Source: Mycobacterium lehmannii (GTDB lineage Bacteria; Actinomycetota; Actinomycetes; Mycobacteriales; Mycobacteriaceae). Taken from it: DNA of 64,000 bases. Below the pieces are notes generated by a model. It saw only the letters and a list, made by a program, of their open reading frames with translations, did not search any database and was not told the DNA's origin. Location of the stretch: contig NZ_NKCN01000012.1 in NCBI RefSeq assembly GCF_002245535.1, forward strand, positions 97,898-161,897, given 5' to 3'. Both the position numbers and the translations under genes were made by a program. Shown here piece by piece: positions 17,892-27,198 of this stretch. The stretch's first letter is position 1. Each line of letters opens with the position of its first letter.

Positions 17892-18335
17892 ATGAGCAAC
17901 CTCGTGTACTTCTCCAGTGTCTCGGAGAACACCCATCGCTTCGTCCAGAAGCTGGGCCTGCCCGCGATCCGGATCCCGCTGCATGGGCGCATCGAGGTCG
18001 ACGAACCCTACGTGTTGGTTCTGCCCACCTACGGCGGTGGGCGGGCCACGCCGGACATCAACGACGGTGGCTATGTGCCCAAACAGGTCATCGCGTTCCT
18101 CAACAATGAACACAACCGGTCGTTGATCCGCGGCGTCATCGCCGCGGGCAACAACAACTTCGGCGCCGAGTTCGCCTACGCGGGCAATGTCGTGTCCCGC
18201 AAGTGCGGCGTTCCGTACCTGTACCGCTTCGAACTGATGGGAACCCCGGACGACGTCGCCGCCGTCCGTTCGGGTTTGGAAGACTTTTGGAAGGACCAGA
18301 CGTGTCACCAACCGTCACAGCTGCAGAGCCTGTAA
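17892..18335 (+). CDS. nrdI: NrdI flavodoxin-like activator of the class Ib reductase
   Basis: The 147-residue protein has the NrdI core: [43 protein letters not shown] and [11 protein letters not shown]. NrdI is a flavoprotein that supplies the oxidant for assembly of the dimanganese-tyrosyl radical cofactor of NrdF. A strong AAAGGGGGG ribosome site precedes the ATG. It overlaps the nrdE start by 34 bp, supporting coupled translation. Confidence 0.95.
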   Translation: MSNLVYFSSVSENTHRFVQKLGLPAIRIPLHGRIEVDEPYVLVLPTYGGGRATPDINDGGYVPKQVIAFLNNEHNRSLIRGVIAAGNNNFGAEFAYAGNVVSRKCGVPYLYRFELMGTPDDVAAVRSGLEDFWKDQTCHQPSQLQSL

Positions 18336-20470
18336 CGTCCGCGCCGGCAACGCTGCCGGGCGAGACGGACTACCACGCGCTCAATGCGATGCTGAATCTG
18401 TACGACGCCGACGGCAGGATTCAGTTCGACAAGGATGTGCTGGCCGCGCGCGAGTACTTCCTGCAGCACGTCAACCAGAACACGGTCTTCTTCCACAACC
18501 AGGACGAGAAACTCGACTACCTGATCCAGAAGGAGTACTACGAGCGTGAGGTACTCGACCAGTACTCGCGTAACTTCGTCAAGACGCTGCTGGATCGGGC
18601 GTACGCCAAGAAGTTTCGGTTCCCGACGTTCCTCGGTGCGTTCAAGTACTACACCTCCTACACGCTGAAGACCTTTGACGGAAAGCGGTACCTCGAGCGC
18701 TTCGAGGACCGCGTAGTCATGGTGGCGCTCACCCTGGCCGCCGGTGACACCACGCTGGCCGAGAAGCTCGTCGACGAGATCATCGACGGCCGCTTCCAGC
18801 CGGCCACGCCGACGTTCCTCAACTCGGGCAAGAAGCAGCGCGGCGAGCCGGTGTCGTGCTTCCTGCTGCGCATCGAGGACAACATGGAGTCGATCGGACG
18901 CTCCATCAACTCGGCGCTGCAGCTGTCCAAGCGCGGCGGCGGAGTCGCGTTGCTGCTGACCAACATTCGGGAACACGGCGCACCGATCAAGAACATCGAG
19001 AACCAGAGCTCGGGCGTCATCCCGATCATGAAGCTGCTCGAGGACTCGTTCTCCTACGCCAATCAGCTCGGCGCACGCCAGGGCGCCGGTGCGGTCTATC
19101 TGCACGCCCACCATCCCGATATCTACCGGTTCCTCGACACCAAGCGCGAGAACGCCGACGAGAAGATCCGGATCAAGACGCTGAGTCTGGGCGTGGTGAT
19201 CCCCGACATCACGTTCGAGCTGGCCAAGAAGAACGAGGACATGTACCTGTTCTCGCCGTATGACGTCGAACGGGTCTACGGTTTGCCGTTCGCCGACATC
19301 TCGGTCACCGAGAAGTACTACGAGATGGTCGACGACAGCCGGATCCGCAAGACGAAGATCAAGGCGCGAGAGTTCTTCCAGACCCTGGCCGAGCTGCAGT
19401 TCGAGTCGGGCTACCCGTACATCATGTTCGAGGACACGGTGAACCGGTCGAACCCGATCGACGGCAAGATCACCCACTCGAACCTGTGCTCAGAGATCCT
19501 GCAGGTGTCGACTCCCTCGGAGTTCAACGAGGACTTGTCCTACAAGAAGATCGGCAAGGACATCTCGTGCAATTTGGGCTCGTTGAACATCGCCAAGGCG
19601 ATGGACTCGCCTGACTTCGCACAGACCATCGAGGTGGCCATCCGTGCGCTGACCGCGGTGAGCGATCAGACGCACATCACGTCCGTGCCGTCGATCGAAC
19701 AGGGCAACAACGACTCTCACGCCATCGGCCTCGGCCAGATGAACCTTCACGGGTACCTGGCCCGCGAGCGGATCTTCTACGGATCCGAAGAGGGTGTGGA
19801 TTTCACGAACATCTACTTCTACACCGTGCTGTATCACGCGCTGCGGGCGTCGAATCGCATTGCGATCGAACGGGGTAGCGCGTTCAAGGGGTTCGAGAAG
19901 TCGAAGTACAAGTCGGGGGAGTTCTTCGACAAGTACACCGAGCAGGTGTGGGAGCCCAAGACCGACAAGGTTCGTCAGCTCTTCGCCGATGCCGGCATCC
20001 GGATCCCCGACCAGGAGGACTGGAATCGGCTGAAGGAGTCGGTGCAGCAGCACGGCATCTACAACCAGAACCTGCAGGCCGTGCCGCCGACGGGGTCGAT
20101 CTCCTACATCAATCACTCGACCAGCTCGATCCACCCGATCGCCAGCAAGGTCGAGATCCGCAAGGAAGGCAAGATCGGCCGCGTCTACTACCCGGCGCCG
20201 TACATGACCAATGACAACCTGGAGTACTTCCAGGACGCGTACGAGATCGGGTACGAGAAGGTCATCGACACCTACGCCGCGGCCACCCAACATGTGGACC
20301 AGGGTTTGAGCCTGACGCTGTTCTTCAAGGACACGGCCACCACGCGCGACGTCAACAAGGCGCAGATCTACGCCTGGCGTAAGGGCATCAAGACGCTGTA
20401 CTACATCCGGCTGCGCCAAATGGCTTTGGAAGGCACTGAGGTGGAGGGCTGCGTGTCCTGCATGTTGTAG
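18302..20470 (+). CDS. nrdE: ribonucleotide reductase class Ib, large (alpha) subunit
   Basis: The 722-residue NrdE reduces ribonucleoside diphosphates. Visible marks are [30 protein letters not shown], the active-site loop [20 protein letters not shown], the radical-transfer tyrosines near the end ([10 protein letters not shown]) and the shuttle cysteines CVSCML at the C-terminus. There is no N-terminal ATP-cone, as usual for class Ib. The GTG at 18302, preceded by GGAAGGA, lies within the end of nrdI. Its partner nrdF2 is 13.3 kb away because other genes intervene. Confidence 0.96.
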   Translation: MSPTVTAAEPVTSAPATLPGETDYHALNAMLNLYDADGRIQFDKDVLAAREYFLQHVNQNTVFFHNQDEKLDYLIQKEYYEREVLDQYSRNFVKTLLDRAYAKKFRFPTFLGAFKYYTSYTLKTFDGKRYLERFEDRVVMVALTLAAGDTTLAEKLVDEIIDGRFQPATPTFLNSGKKQRGEPVSCFLLRIEDNMESIGRSINSALQLSKRGGGVALLLTNIREHGAPIKNIENQSSGVIPIMKLLEDSFSYANQLGARQGAGAVYLHAHHPDIYRFLDTKRENADEKIRIKTLSLGVVIPDITFELAKKNEDMYLFSPYDVERVYGLPFADISVTEKYYEMVDDSRIRKTKIKAREFFQTLAELQFESGYPYIMFEDTVNRSNPIDGKITHSNLCSEILQVSTPSEFNEDLSYKKIGKDISCNLGSLNIAKAMDSPDFAQTIEVAIRALTAVSDQTHITSVPSIEQGNNDSHAIGLGQMNLHGYLARERIFYGSEEGVDFTNIYFYTVLYHALRASNRIAIERGSAFKGFEKSKYKSGEFFDKYTEQVWEPKTDKVRQLFADAGIRIPDQEDWNRLKESVQQHGIYNQNLQAVPPTGSISYINHSTSSIHPIASKVEIRKEGKIGRVYYPAPYMTNDNLEYFQDAYEIGYEKVIDTYAAATQHVDQGLSLTLFFKDTATTRDVNKAQIYAWRKGIKTLYYIRLRQMALEGTEVEGCVSCML

Positions 20471-20525
20471 AGCCGGCGTGAGGAACGAGGGTTACACCCG
20501 CGGTCTGCCCCCGGCTCCCAAGCCC

Positions 20526-23327
20526 CTAACCGACGCACACAGGGTCGGCGCCTTCGAGGTCGAAGCGGTCCTTTTCGGCTTCGGACAGGTCCCGTCGATG
20601 CACCTCGCACCCCTCGGCGATCCAATCATCGGGGTTCAACGACCAGATCGCCAGTCGCCCGTCCGCGTTTGACGCAGTGACGGCGACGTCTCGAGCAACT
20701 CCGAGGCTTGTCGCCAACCGTCCGGCTCCTGCGGCGCTACGCTCAACCGCTATTAGGGGCCGGTCGGCCAACCTGGACCGGCTGGCCACATCCCAGATGA
20801 TCAGGCTGCCGTCTTCGGAGACCGTGACGAGATTCTTGCCGTCTTGATCAAAAGCCATGTCGCTCACCCGACTTGCCACCCGTAGATCGTCCCCGGTGAC
20901 CTTGCCGGTCTGCGTGTCGACCAACCGTACGGGTCCGCTGAACAGGCCAACTGCGACCGTCGCGCCGTCAGGGGAGACGGCCAGCGAACGTGTTGAGTCG
21001 TCCGGGAACTCGGCCGTGACCGTGTCCCCGCCATCCAGGGGGACGACTACCAATTTGTTGGCGCCGCCGACGATCAGGCGCGAGCCGTCCGGTGTGAATG
21101 CCAGCCCATAGCCATACGGCATGTTGTCGATACGGTCCTTCTCGACGAGCTTGCTGCCGTCCAACCGCCAGGTTCGCACAGTTGCCGAGTCGAGCGATTC
21201 GGTGTTCAGGTCGAGCGCGCCGGTGGCGACGGTGGCGCCATCGGAGGAAACGGCGAGCCGGTTCACGGCTTGATCTTCGGCTACGGCGGTCAGGGTCACC
21301 TCAGGGACGCTGCCATCCCACACCGCCACGCTGCCGTCATCGGTGGCGGCCAGCAACCTCGAGCCGTCCGGAGTGAAGACGAGCTTGTTGACGTCGGCAT
21401 CGATCACCGCCGACGGGCCGGTGGCGGCCACCTCGTCAGGGTCGGTCATAAACAGTTCGCTGACGACTTCGATACTGCCCTCGCGGCCTTCCCGCCAGTC
21501 CTTGACACGGGTCAAGGCCAGCCGGTCACCTGATGCTGAGATCGCCACAGACGCCACATCGCCCAAATCTTTCGGCGTGCGGGCGAGCGGACGACGTTGA
21601 TCCTCACCGTAGTCCAACAGCAAGGCGCCCCCAGCTTGGCCGCCCGTGACGCCGTGGCTCGGGTTGGCGGGATCCCACGCGACCGAGGTCGCGGCCTGCT
21701 CGTCGACTCGGATAGGGGGTAGCGGCGGCGTGCCCACCAGATGGTTCCAGTACAGCAGGGAGCCGTCGTCGCTCACCGACGCCACAGACCCCTCTTCGGG
21801 TGGGTCACCGGTGACCGCGAGGGCGCGCACCGAGTCGAGGTGCATCGAGGCCCGGCCGGCGTCGGTCAGCTCACCCGTCGCGGCATCCCAGAACCCGGTC
21901 GAGCCGTCGGTGCCGCCGGTCACGATGGTGCCGTCGTCGACGACGGTGACTGCCGACACCCACCCGCCGGGATCGCTGGTGTCTTGCTGGTGCCAGACCG
22001 GGGTCTCGGGCGTGGCGGGGTTGAAGCGGCGAAGGCCGCCGTCCTGACCCGCCACAATCAGGTCGCCGTCGGGTGTCCAGGCCAGCGCGGTGATCCACGC
22101 ATACTCGCCGTCTGTGCCGTCGACGATCCCCCTGAATGTCGTGGCCGCCCGGGTGTTGTCAGGCTCCCAGACGAGAACCCCGCCGCTGACGGTGCCCGCC
22201 GCGATGCGGCCCGACGCATCCACAGCAAGGCTGAGAACCGCTTGGTCGGGGGTGCGCAGTGACGTCGTGGCAGCCGCGCCATCGAGGGTGGCGATGACCG
22301 TGCCGTCGGTGACGACAACGGAGTCGTCGCCGGATCTGGCCATCGCCACGACCTCGCGATTGAAATGTGCATCCGACCGGGCCAGTTCCGTGCCGTCCGA
22401 GAAGCGATGAACAATGACGTCACCGTCGGCCGTACCGATCCATACGCGATCGGTTGCTTCGGAAATGGCTACCCCTGTCACCGGCGAGGCGGTGGGGATG
22501 CGTTGTTTGATCTCGGGCATATTCGCCACGGCCGTGAGTAGAGCGCTCGCGGTCCTGACGGACGGATCGAGTCGGTACCCCTGAGCGGCCAGCAGGAAAG
22601 CGAGGTCGGGCCGTTCGAGCTCCGTCTGGCTCTGGGCCGCGAGTCGCTGAGCTTCGGCTTGGATCCGCCGTTGCTCGGCGCGGTTGGCGTTGTAGACCGC
22701 AATGGTGCCTGCCACGACGGCAACAACGGTCAGAACGGCAAGGGTGGCGGCCGCCGACCAGGCGATGCGCACGGTTCGCCGGTGCTGGCGGACATCCTCA
22801 CCTTCGATCTCGTCCTTGGTGCAGCCGTGCATCGGCGCGGCGATCTCCGCGACCGCATTACGAAATCTGCTGTCGCGCAACTCAAGTTGTTCTTCTTCCC
22901 GCGCCCAGCGCAGATCCAAATGGCGAGGCTCGTCGGTGAATACCCCGCGAAGCGCGGGCGGCACCGCATCGGAGTCCTCGGTGAAGTCGCCTGCGGCTTC
23001 GTCCCATTCCCAGTGCCCGTCGGTGACCACCGGCAGGATCCGGTCGACGGAGCGATGGGCCTTCCAGTGCTCGATCTCCCGGTTGACCCATTCGGACTGC
23101 GCCGCTCGTGGCGAGGTCAGCAGGACGAACCAGGCGGCGTCATCGAGTGCTTTGACGATGGCTCCCCACAGGTGCGGATCGACCGACAAACCCGTTTCGT
23201 CACGGAAGATTTCGAGCGACCGCCGCCGGTACCACGGCTTGGCAAGTCGCTGTAGCGCCTTCTGTAACGACGGCGCCAACCGGCCGTCTGCCGCATGCGA
23301 ATACGAGATGAAGCCGTCGTAGCGCAT
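20526..23327 (-). CDS. TIR domain - transmembrane - WD40 repeat protein
   Basis: The 933-residue protein has three parts. Residues 1-165 form a TIR domain (YDGFISYSHAAD, IFRDETGLS, FVLLTSPRAAQSEWVNREIEHW); Glu84 in the SxWxxxE-type motif is the expected NADase residue. A single membrane helix spans 187-212, followed by a conserved linker (RLAAQSQTELERPDLAFLLA). Residues about 265-925 are a beta-propeller region with repeats such as GTADGDVIVHRFSDG and VSEDGSLIIWDV, long enough for two seven-bladed propellers. TIR proteins act as NAD-consuming or signal-making immune effectors; the propeller would sense. It is convergent with nrdE and follows the RyR-domain gene. Confidence 0.88.
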   Translation of the reverse strand: MRYDGFISYSHAADGRLAPSLQKALQRLAKPWYRRRSLEIFRDETGLSVDPHLWGAIVKALDDAAWFVLLTSPRAAQSEWVNREIEHWKAHRSVDRILPVVTDGHWEWDEAAGDFTEDSDAVPPALRGVFTDEPRHLDLRWAREEEQLELRDSRFRNAVAEIAAPMHGCTKDEIEGEDVRQHRRTVRIAWSAAATLAVLTVVAVVAGTIAVYNANRAEQRRIQAEAQRLAAQSQTELERPDLAFLLAAQGYRLDPSVRTASALLTAVANMPEIKQRIPTASPVTGVAISEATDRVWIGTADGDVIVHRFSDGTELARSDAHFNREVVAMARSGDDSVVVTDGTVIATLDGAAATTSLRTPDQAVLSLAVDASGRIAAGTVSGGVLVWEPDNTRAATTFRGIVDGTDGEYAWITALAWTPDGDLIVAGQDGGLRRFNPATPETPVWHQQDTSDPGGWVSAVTVVDDGTIVTGGTDGSTGFWDAATGELTDAGRASMHLDSVRALAVTGDPPEEGSVASVSDDGSLLYWNHLVGTPPLPPIRVDEQAATSVAWDPANPSHGVTGGQAGGALLLDYGEDQRRPLARTPKDLGDVASVAISASGDRLALTRVKDWREGREGSIEVVSELFMTDPDEVAATGPSAVIDADVNKLVFTPDGSRLLAATDDGSVAVWDGSVPEVTLTAVAEDQAVNRLAVSSDGATVATGALDLNTESLDSATVRTWRLDGSKLVEKDRIDNMPYGYGLAFTPDGSRLIVGGANKLVVVPLDGGDTVTAEFPDDSTRSLAVSPDGATVAVGLFSGPVRLVDTQTGKVTGDDLRVASRVSDMAFDQDGKNLVTVSEDGSLIIWDVASRSRLADRPLIAVERSAAGAGRLATSLGVARDVAVTASNADGRLAIWSLNPDDWIAEGCEVHRRDLSEAEKDRFDLEGADPVCVG

Positions 23328-23328
23328 C

Positions 23329-23406
23329 TCAGATCATGCTCGCGATGGCCGCCACCCCCGCGACGAGCGTGGCCGCCGCGGCTCTCACCCTCAGGACGGA
23401 ACCCAT
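23329..23406 (-). CDS. putative 25-residue hydrophobic microprotein coupled to the TIR gene
   Basis: ATG at 23406 opens a 25-codon frame (begins MGSVLRVRAAAATLVAGVA, ends IASMI) that stops one base before the TIR-WD40 start codon. GAGGGGG precedes the ATG at 5 bp spacing, a much better ribosome site than any before the TIR ATG, so ribosomes finishing it could start the TIR protein. The sequence has two arginines and then a short membrane helix. It may be a real microprotein or only a coupling leader. Confidence 0.45.
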   Translation of the reverse strand: MGSVLRVRAAAATLVAGVAAIASMI

Positions 23407-23524
23407 ACAGACCCCCTCGCCGAATGGCGTGGCAAATGTTTCGCCGCGAGCCTCAACGGCAGCGAATCACCCGCAAACTACCACGATCGGCTTTCGCGGG
23501 GCGACAAGATATCGAACTCAGCAA

Positions 23525-25912
23525 CTACGGCGGGAGCGGGCCCTCGTATCGTTGCGCAAACTCGTCACCGGGAACCGGCCAGTGATCCCCGTGCTCGCCG
23601 CGCACTACCCAGTCGCCGGCAGCGGCAGTTACGGGCCCTTCGAGGGTGTCAACGATCTCGCCGTCTCGTGCCGGTCGTGCTTCGACCGTGCCATAGCGTC
23701 GCCAACAGCGGCCGTCGACGTGCTCGTAGCGGGCGCGGAAGATGTCGTCGCGAACCGACCACAGCTGCCCATCTGCCGAATCCTTGACCGCCCAATCCCC
23801 GGCGCTGGCCTGCATGGTCTGGCCCGAGCGAGTTTTCCACGTCCACGCCTCGTCTCGTCGCTCGGCCATGACGGTGCCCGTCTGGCGAAACCGTCGCCAT
23901 TGGTCGTCGTCACCGTCTCGAGCCGAAGCTGCGTCGTCCCTCGGTCTTGACCGGTAACCCAACTCACGCAGCTTCAACAGAGTGCCGGCCAGGCTGCCCA
24001 GCGCTTTGTCCAGTAACGCGGCATCGGCCTCGATGACAGACCAGTCCACTAGCTTGTCGTGAACCTTGCGGGAGTCGTCCCGCGGGGTTCCGAACTTCCA
24101 GCCGGCCCTGACGTAGTAGCGACACCAGTCCTCATGCTCGGCGCGGGCCATCGCGATGGCTGTCTCGCGATCAAATCCCATCAGCAGGAGTTGTTCGAGT
24201 GGATTTTTCTCGCCGAGTGCGGTGATCGACAGCGAATCAGGTGGACTGCCGAAGGTGTTCCACGTATGGCCGCCGATCTTTTCGACCATCCACAACGCGT
24301 TCTGGACTTGGCGGCGGTTCGAGCCCCGGTAGAACTCGTCGAGCTCAACCCAGGGCGCCGATGCGGGAGTTGCATGACCGGCGGCGGCGGCGTAGCGCTC
24401 GTGAATCAGTCGGGCCGCCCGTTCCCACGCATCGTGAGCTTGTCCGCCCGGCAGGTCCATGCTCAATCGGTACGTGCGCAGCCTTCCGACCAGCGAGACC
24501 GGACTCTCCGACCCCCCTGCGTTCGGGTCCCAAGCCCAGATCGGCGTGGTCAATAACCGTGCGGCCAGGCGGGTGCCCTTGCTGACCTCACTGGTCGCCC
24601 CGTCCACCAAAATCACGGCGGTGGTGTCTCGGCCGTTCTGAGCGCCGACCATCGACATCACTTGAGCAACGGATGGATCCTCATTGAGCGCCTCCACAGT
24701 GGGCCGGCGAGGCGGCAGGCCAAGTTGCTCGCGCAGATACTCGTGGTCGTGCCGATACTCTTCAGCGTTCTCGGAGATCAATGTGAGCCGCGGCAGCGGC
24801 GCAGCGTCGGGCGCGGAATAGTAGTCCTGCTCCAACTGGCGTTGTGCCATGTCCGCACACAGGGCCAACGTCAACGGCGAGGTACCGCATACCAGGATGC
24901 GCTCGATTTGGGGGTCGGCGACGATTTGGTCGAGCAGCCGACGAGCCGTCACCTCGTACTTGCCCACCGTATCTGCTGCCCAGCGCGTCTCCGCGCCGCC
25001 GAAGTGCTGCGCCCGCCAAGCGATCGCTTGCCACGGGTCATCGATCCGGACGATGAGTGGAATCCGTTGTCGCTGAACAACTTCGCTCAGCCGCTTCGTG
25101 ATTATTCCGAGGCGTTGGACATTGCTGGACGGATCTATCGATAGCAGGTAGAGCCGGTCCAGCTTGTGCCAGAACGGCAGAGAGGCGAGTGCTTCGGCTC
25201 GGGCGAAGTCGGTGGTGACGATGCGTGCCCCATGCTGGCGGGCCGCGCTCACGTATTGCGTGTCCGGTACCGAGGTAACGACCACCAGGGTGCTGCTGTG
25301 CCCCAGAGTGCGGGCGATGGCGCTGACCATCGGCTCTGAATCCTCGTCGACTCCGACAAGTGCGGTTACCGATCGAGCGAAGTAGACGCGGAGGCGGTCC
25401 ATTCTCGATCTGAAAAGGGCGAGCGCCACGCCGACGACACTGAGAAAAACCGCGAAAAGGGCACACAGCCGTGCGATTTCGAGCGCCACGGGCGTAGGCG
25501 ACGGGCACGTCCCGGAATTGAGCGATTGATCACCGGTGCCGCCTTTGACGACGCCGGCCGTCCACATCAACGGTGTGAAAAACCTCGGGTGCGATTCGTC
25601 GTGGCAGTCCCAGTACGCGGCGAGCGCCAGAGTCAGACTTATCAGCGCGAGGCCGACCACGACCGCCAACGGCGCCCCTGTGTGCCGGACTCCGTGCGCC
25701 TGAAAAATGAGCAGGCCTAACAAGATAAGAAGCGCGGTGACGATCGCGATGGAAACCCATGAGGCCGGCTCCCCGAACCAGCGCAGTCCCGCTGGCATCC
25801 TGTCACGCAGTTCCGGTAGGAGGGCTAGGACTGCGACGTAACCGAGCAGCAGAAAGGTGATCGCTGACAGGGTCCGCCGAGCGAGGGTGAATCGCAGTGA
25901 TGAAGACCCCAC
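23525..25912 (-). CDS. membrane protein with Rossmann (TrkA/RCK-like), RyR and PGDYG domains
   Basis: The product is about 795 residues. Four membrane helices (about 17-36, 54-75, 82-103, 147-170) precede two Rossmann-like modules: 'TLVVVTSVPDTQYVSAARQHGARIVTTD' and, near 340, 'ERILVCGTSPLTLALCADMA'. Around residues 595-640 is a RyR domain: EHEDWCRYYVRAGWKFG, RKVHDKLVDW. The C-terminal ~110 residues hold two PGDYG-type units (SAGDWAVKDSADGQLWSVRD; AAGDWVVRGEHGDHWPVPGD). The build suggests a nucleotide-gated channel or membrane effector. A TTG at 25921 is also possible; GTG 25912 lies 8 nt after a TACAGT -10 box. Same strand as, and 118 bp upstream of, the microprotein-TIR pair. Confidence 0.8.
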   Translation of the reverse strand: MGSSSLRFTLARRTLSAITFLLLGYVAVLALLPELRDRMPAGLRWFGEPASWVSIAIVTALLILLGLLIFQAHGVRHTGAPLAVVVGLALISLTLALAAYWDCHDESHPRFFTPLMWTAGVVKGGTGDQSLNSGTCPSPTPVALEIARLCALFAVFLSVVGVALALFRSRMDRLRVYFARSVTALVGVDEDSEPMVSAIARTLGHSSTLVVVTSVPDTQYVSAARQHGARIVTTDFARAEALASLPFWHKLDRLYLLSIDPSSNVQRLGIITKRLSEVVQRQRIPLIVRIDDPWQAIAWRAQHFGGAETRWAADTVGKYEVTARRLLDQIVADPQIERILVCGTSPLTLALCADMAQRQLEQDYYSAPDAAPLPRLTLISENAEEYRHDHEYLREQLGLPPRRPTVEALNEDPSVAQVMSMVGAQNGRDTTAVILVDGATSEVSKGTRLAARLLTTPIWAWDPNAGGSESPVSLVGRLRTYRLSMDLPGGQAHDAWERAARLIHERYAAAAGHATPASAPWVELDEFYRGSNRRQVQNALWMVEKIGGHTWNTFGSPPDSLSITALGEKNPLEQLLLMGFDRETAIAMARAEHEDWCRYYVRAGWKFGTPRDDSRKVHDKLVDWSVIEADAALLDKALGSLAGTLLKLRELGYRSRPRDDAASARDGDDDQWRRFRQTGTVMAERRDEAWTWKTRSGQTMQASAGDWAVKDSADGQLWSVRDDIFRARYEHVDGRCWRRYGTVEARPARDGEIVDTLEGPVTAAAGDWVVRGEHGDHWPVPGDEFAQRYEGPLPP

Positions 25913-25957
25913 AGCGCGCAACTGTAGCCGTGTCCGAACGACAGCTCCCGTAGTTGA

Positions 25958-25997
25958 TCAGGTAAGGCTTGCCTCATCTCACTTCGACGCCTACATT
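25958..25997 (+). promoter_or_regulatory. IdeR-type iron box overlapping a promoter
   Basis: 25958-25976 (TCAGGTAAGGCTTGCCTCA) matches 14 of 19 positions of the mycobacterial IdeR consensus TTAGGTTAGGCTAACCTAA and is itself a dyad. A promoter TTGCCT (25970-25975), 16-bp spacer, TACATT (25992-25997) overlaps it, so Fe-loaded IdeR would block transcription of the operon starting at 26031. Confidence 0.65.
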
Positions 25998-26030
25998 AAC
26001 CGCAAAGATTTCCTCTAAATAGGAGTCCGG

Positions 26031-26498
26031 ATGATGCTCAAGCGCTTGTGCGTTCTCGCGGCCGCGACGATCGCCGCCGCCACATTTGCCCCCGCGGCGC
26101 ATGCTCAGCCCGCTCCCGCGCATGAATTCGCGATCACCTCCGAGGTCCCGACTCTTGCCGAACTCGATGCGCAGATCCGGCTGCTGGTCGGCACTCCCGC
26201 CCCGGACGCGGTCAAGGCCGCTCAGCTCGAGGGCGGCGAGCGGGCGGTGGTGGTGCCGAAGATGGTCTACCGGATCGGTTTCTTCCGCCCGCCGCGCGGT
26301 TCGAGCGCGGTGACCGGTCCCGAGACCCACGACGGCGATCGCCACACCGCGATCATCAACGCCAGTAGGCAGGGGGCGCCGACCGTGCGCGTAGAAGCCG
26401 AATGGCGCCGGATCGACGGTCAGTGGAAGCTGGCGAGCAAGTCGCTGTGCAACGGCATCAAGACTCTCGGCCTGCCGATCCCGTGCAATTTCGAATGA
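26031..26498 (+). CDS. secreted protein, low-molecular-weight antigen MTB12-like
   Basis: The 155-residue protein has a signal peptide (MLKRLCVLAAATIAAATFAP, cleavage after AHA) and a mature domain with VPTLAELDAQIRLLVGT near the start and WRRIDGQWKLASKSLCNGIKTLGLP at the end. These fit the Mtb12/CFP-2-like secreted family of mycobacteria. AGGAG (26021-26025) serves ATG 26031 or 26034. It is the first gene after the iron box and 7 bp before the ABC ATPase, so it may be the extracytoplasmic component of that transporter. Family assignment is by resemblance only. Confidence 0.6.
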   Translation: MMLKRLCVLAAATIAAATFAPAAHAQPAPAHEFAITSEVPTLAELDAQIRLLVGTPAPDAVKAAQLEGGERAVVVPKMVYRIGFFRPPRGSSAVTGPETHDGDRHTAIINASRQGAPTVRVEAEWRRIDGQWKLASKSLCNGIKTLGLPIPCNFE

Positions 26499-26505
26499 TG
26501 TCCGC

Positions 26506-27198
26506 GTGATCGAAGTCGTTGGGTTGACGAAGTCGTTCGGACCGCACCGCGCCGTCGACGACGTCACCGTCACCTTTCCCGCCGGCGCCGTCACCGCGCT
26601 GCTCGGCCTCAACGGTGCGGGCAAGACCACGCTGCTGCGGTTGCTCGCCGGGCTGATCCGTCCCGACAGCGGAACGATCTCCGTCTGCGGATGTCGCCCC
26701 GGTCACGACCATCGCCTGCTGGGATTCCACCTGGGTCCGACCTCCATGAACCCCCGCCATACCGTGCAACGCCATTTGTCTTGGCTCGCAGCGCTTTCGG
26801 GTATCGACGGCGCCCGCCTCGACGAGGTCGTCCGCGAGACCGAACTACACGACCACCGCTCGATACGCATCGACCGGCTGTCACTGGGCATGCGCCAGCG
26901 CGTGGCCATCGCCGCCACACTGCTGGCCGACCCGCAGACGCTGCTGTTCGACGAACCCCTCAACGGTCTCGACGTTCCCGGCATCGTCTGGTTCCGGTCA
27001 CTGCTTCGTCGGCTCGCCGACCAGGGCCGCACGGTCGTCGTCGCCACCCACCTGCTCGGCGAAGTGGCGCTGACCGCCGACCACGTCGCCGTGCTCAGCC
27101 GCGGCCGGATGCAGGCCGCCGGCAAGCTGGCGCAGTTGACGCCTAACGGTGCCGACGCCCGGGAATGGCTCGAGGAAACCCTGCTGGAGTGCGCGTGA
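26506..27198 (+). CDS. ABC transporter ATP-binding protein
   Basis: The 230-residue ATPase is complete: Walker A LGLNGAGKTTLL, signature LSLGMRQRVAIA, Walker B TLLFDEPLNGLD, and the H-loop VVATHLL. A GTG start 7 bp after the previous stop is used. The C-terminal extension after the H-loop is short, as in drug- or lantibiotic-type exporters. Its permease partner begins with a GTGA overlap at 27195. Confidence 0.9.
   Translation: MIEVVGLTKSFGPHRAVDDVTVTFPAGAVTALLGLNGAGKTTLLRLLAGLIRPDSGTISVCGCRPGHDHRLLGFHLGPTSMNPRHTVQRHLSWLAALSGIDGARLDEVVRETELHDHRSIRIDRLSLGMRQRVAIAATLLADPQTLLFDEPLNGLDVPGIVWFRSLLRRLADQGRTVVVATHLLGEVALTADHVAVLSRGRMQAAGKLAQLTPNGADAREWLEETLLECA

Noticed and set aside
18305..19477. 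390-codon minus-strand frame opposite nrdE
   Set aside because: Mirror of nrdE codon bias; nrdE is certain and the antisense product has no recognisable motif.
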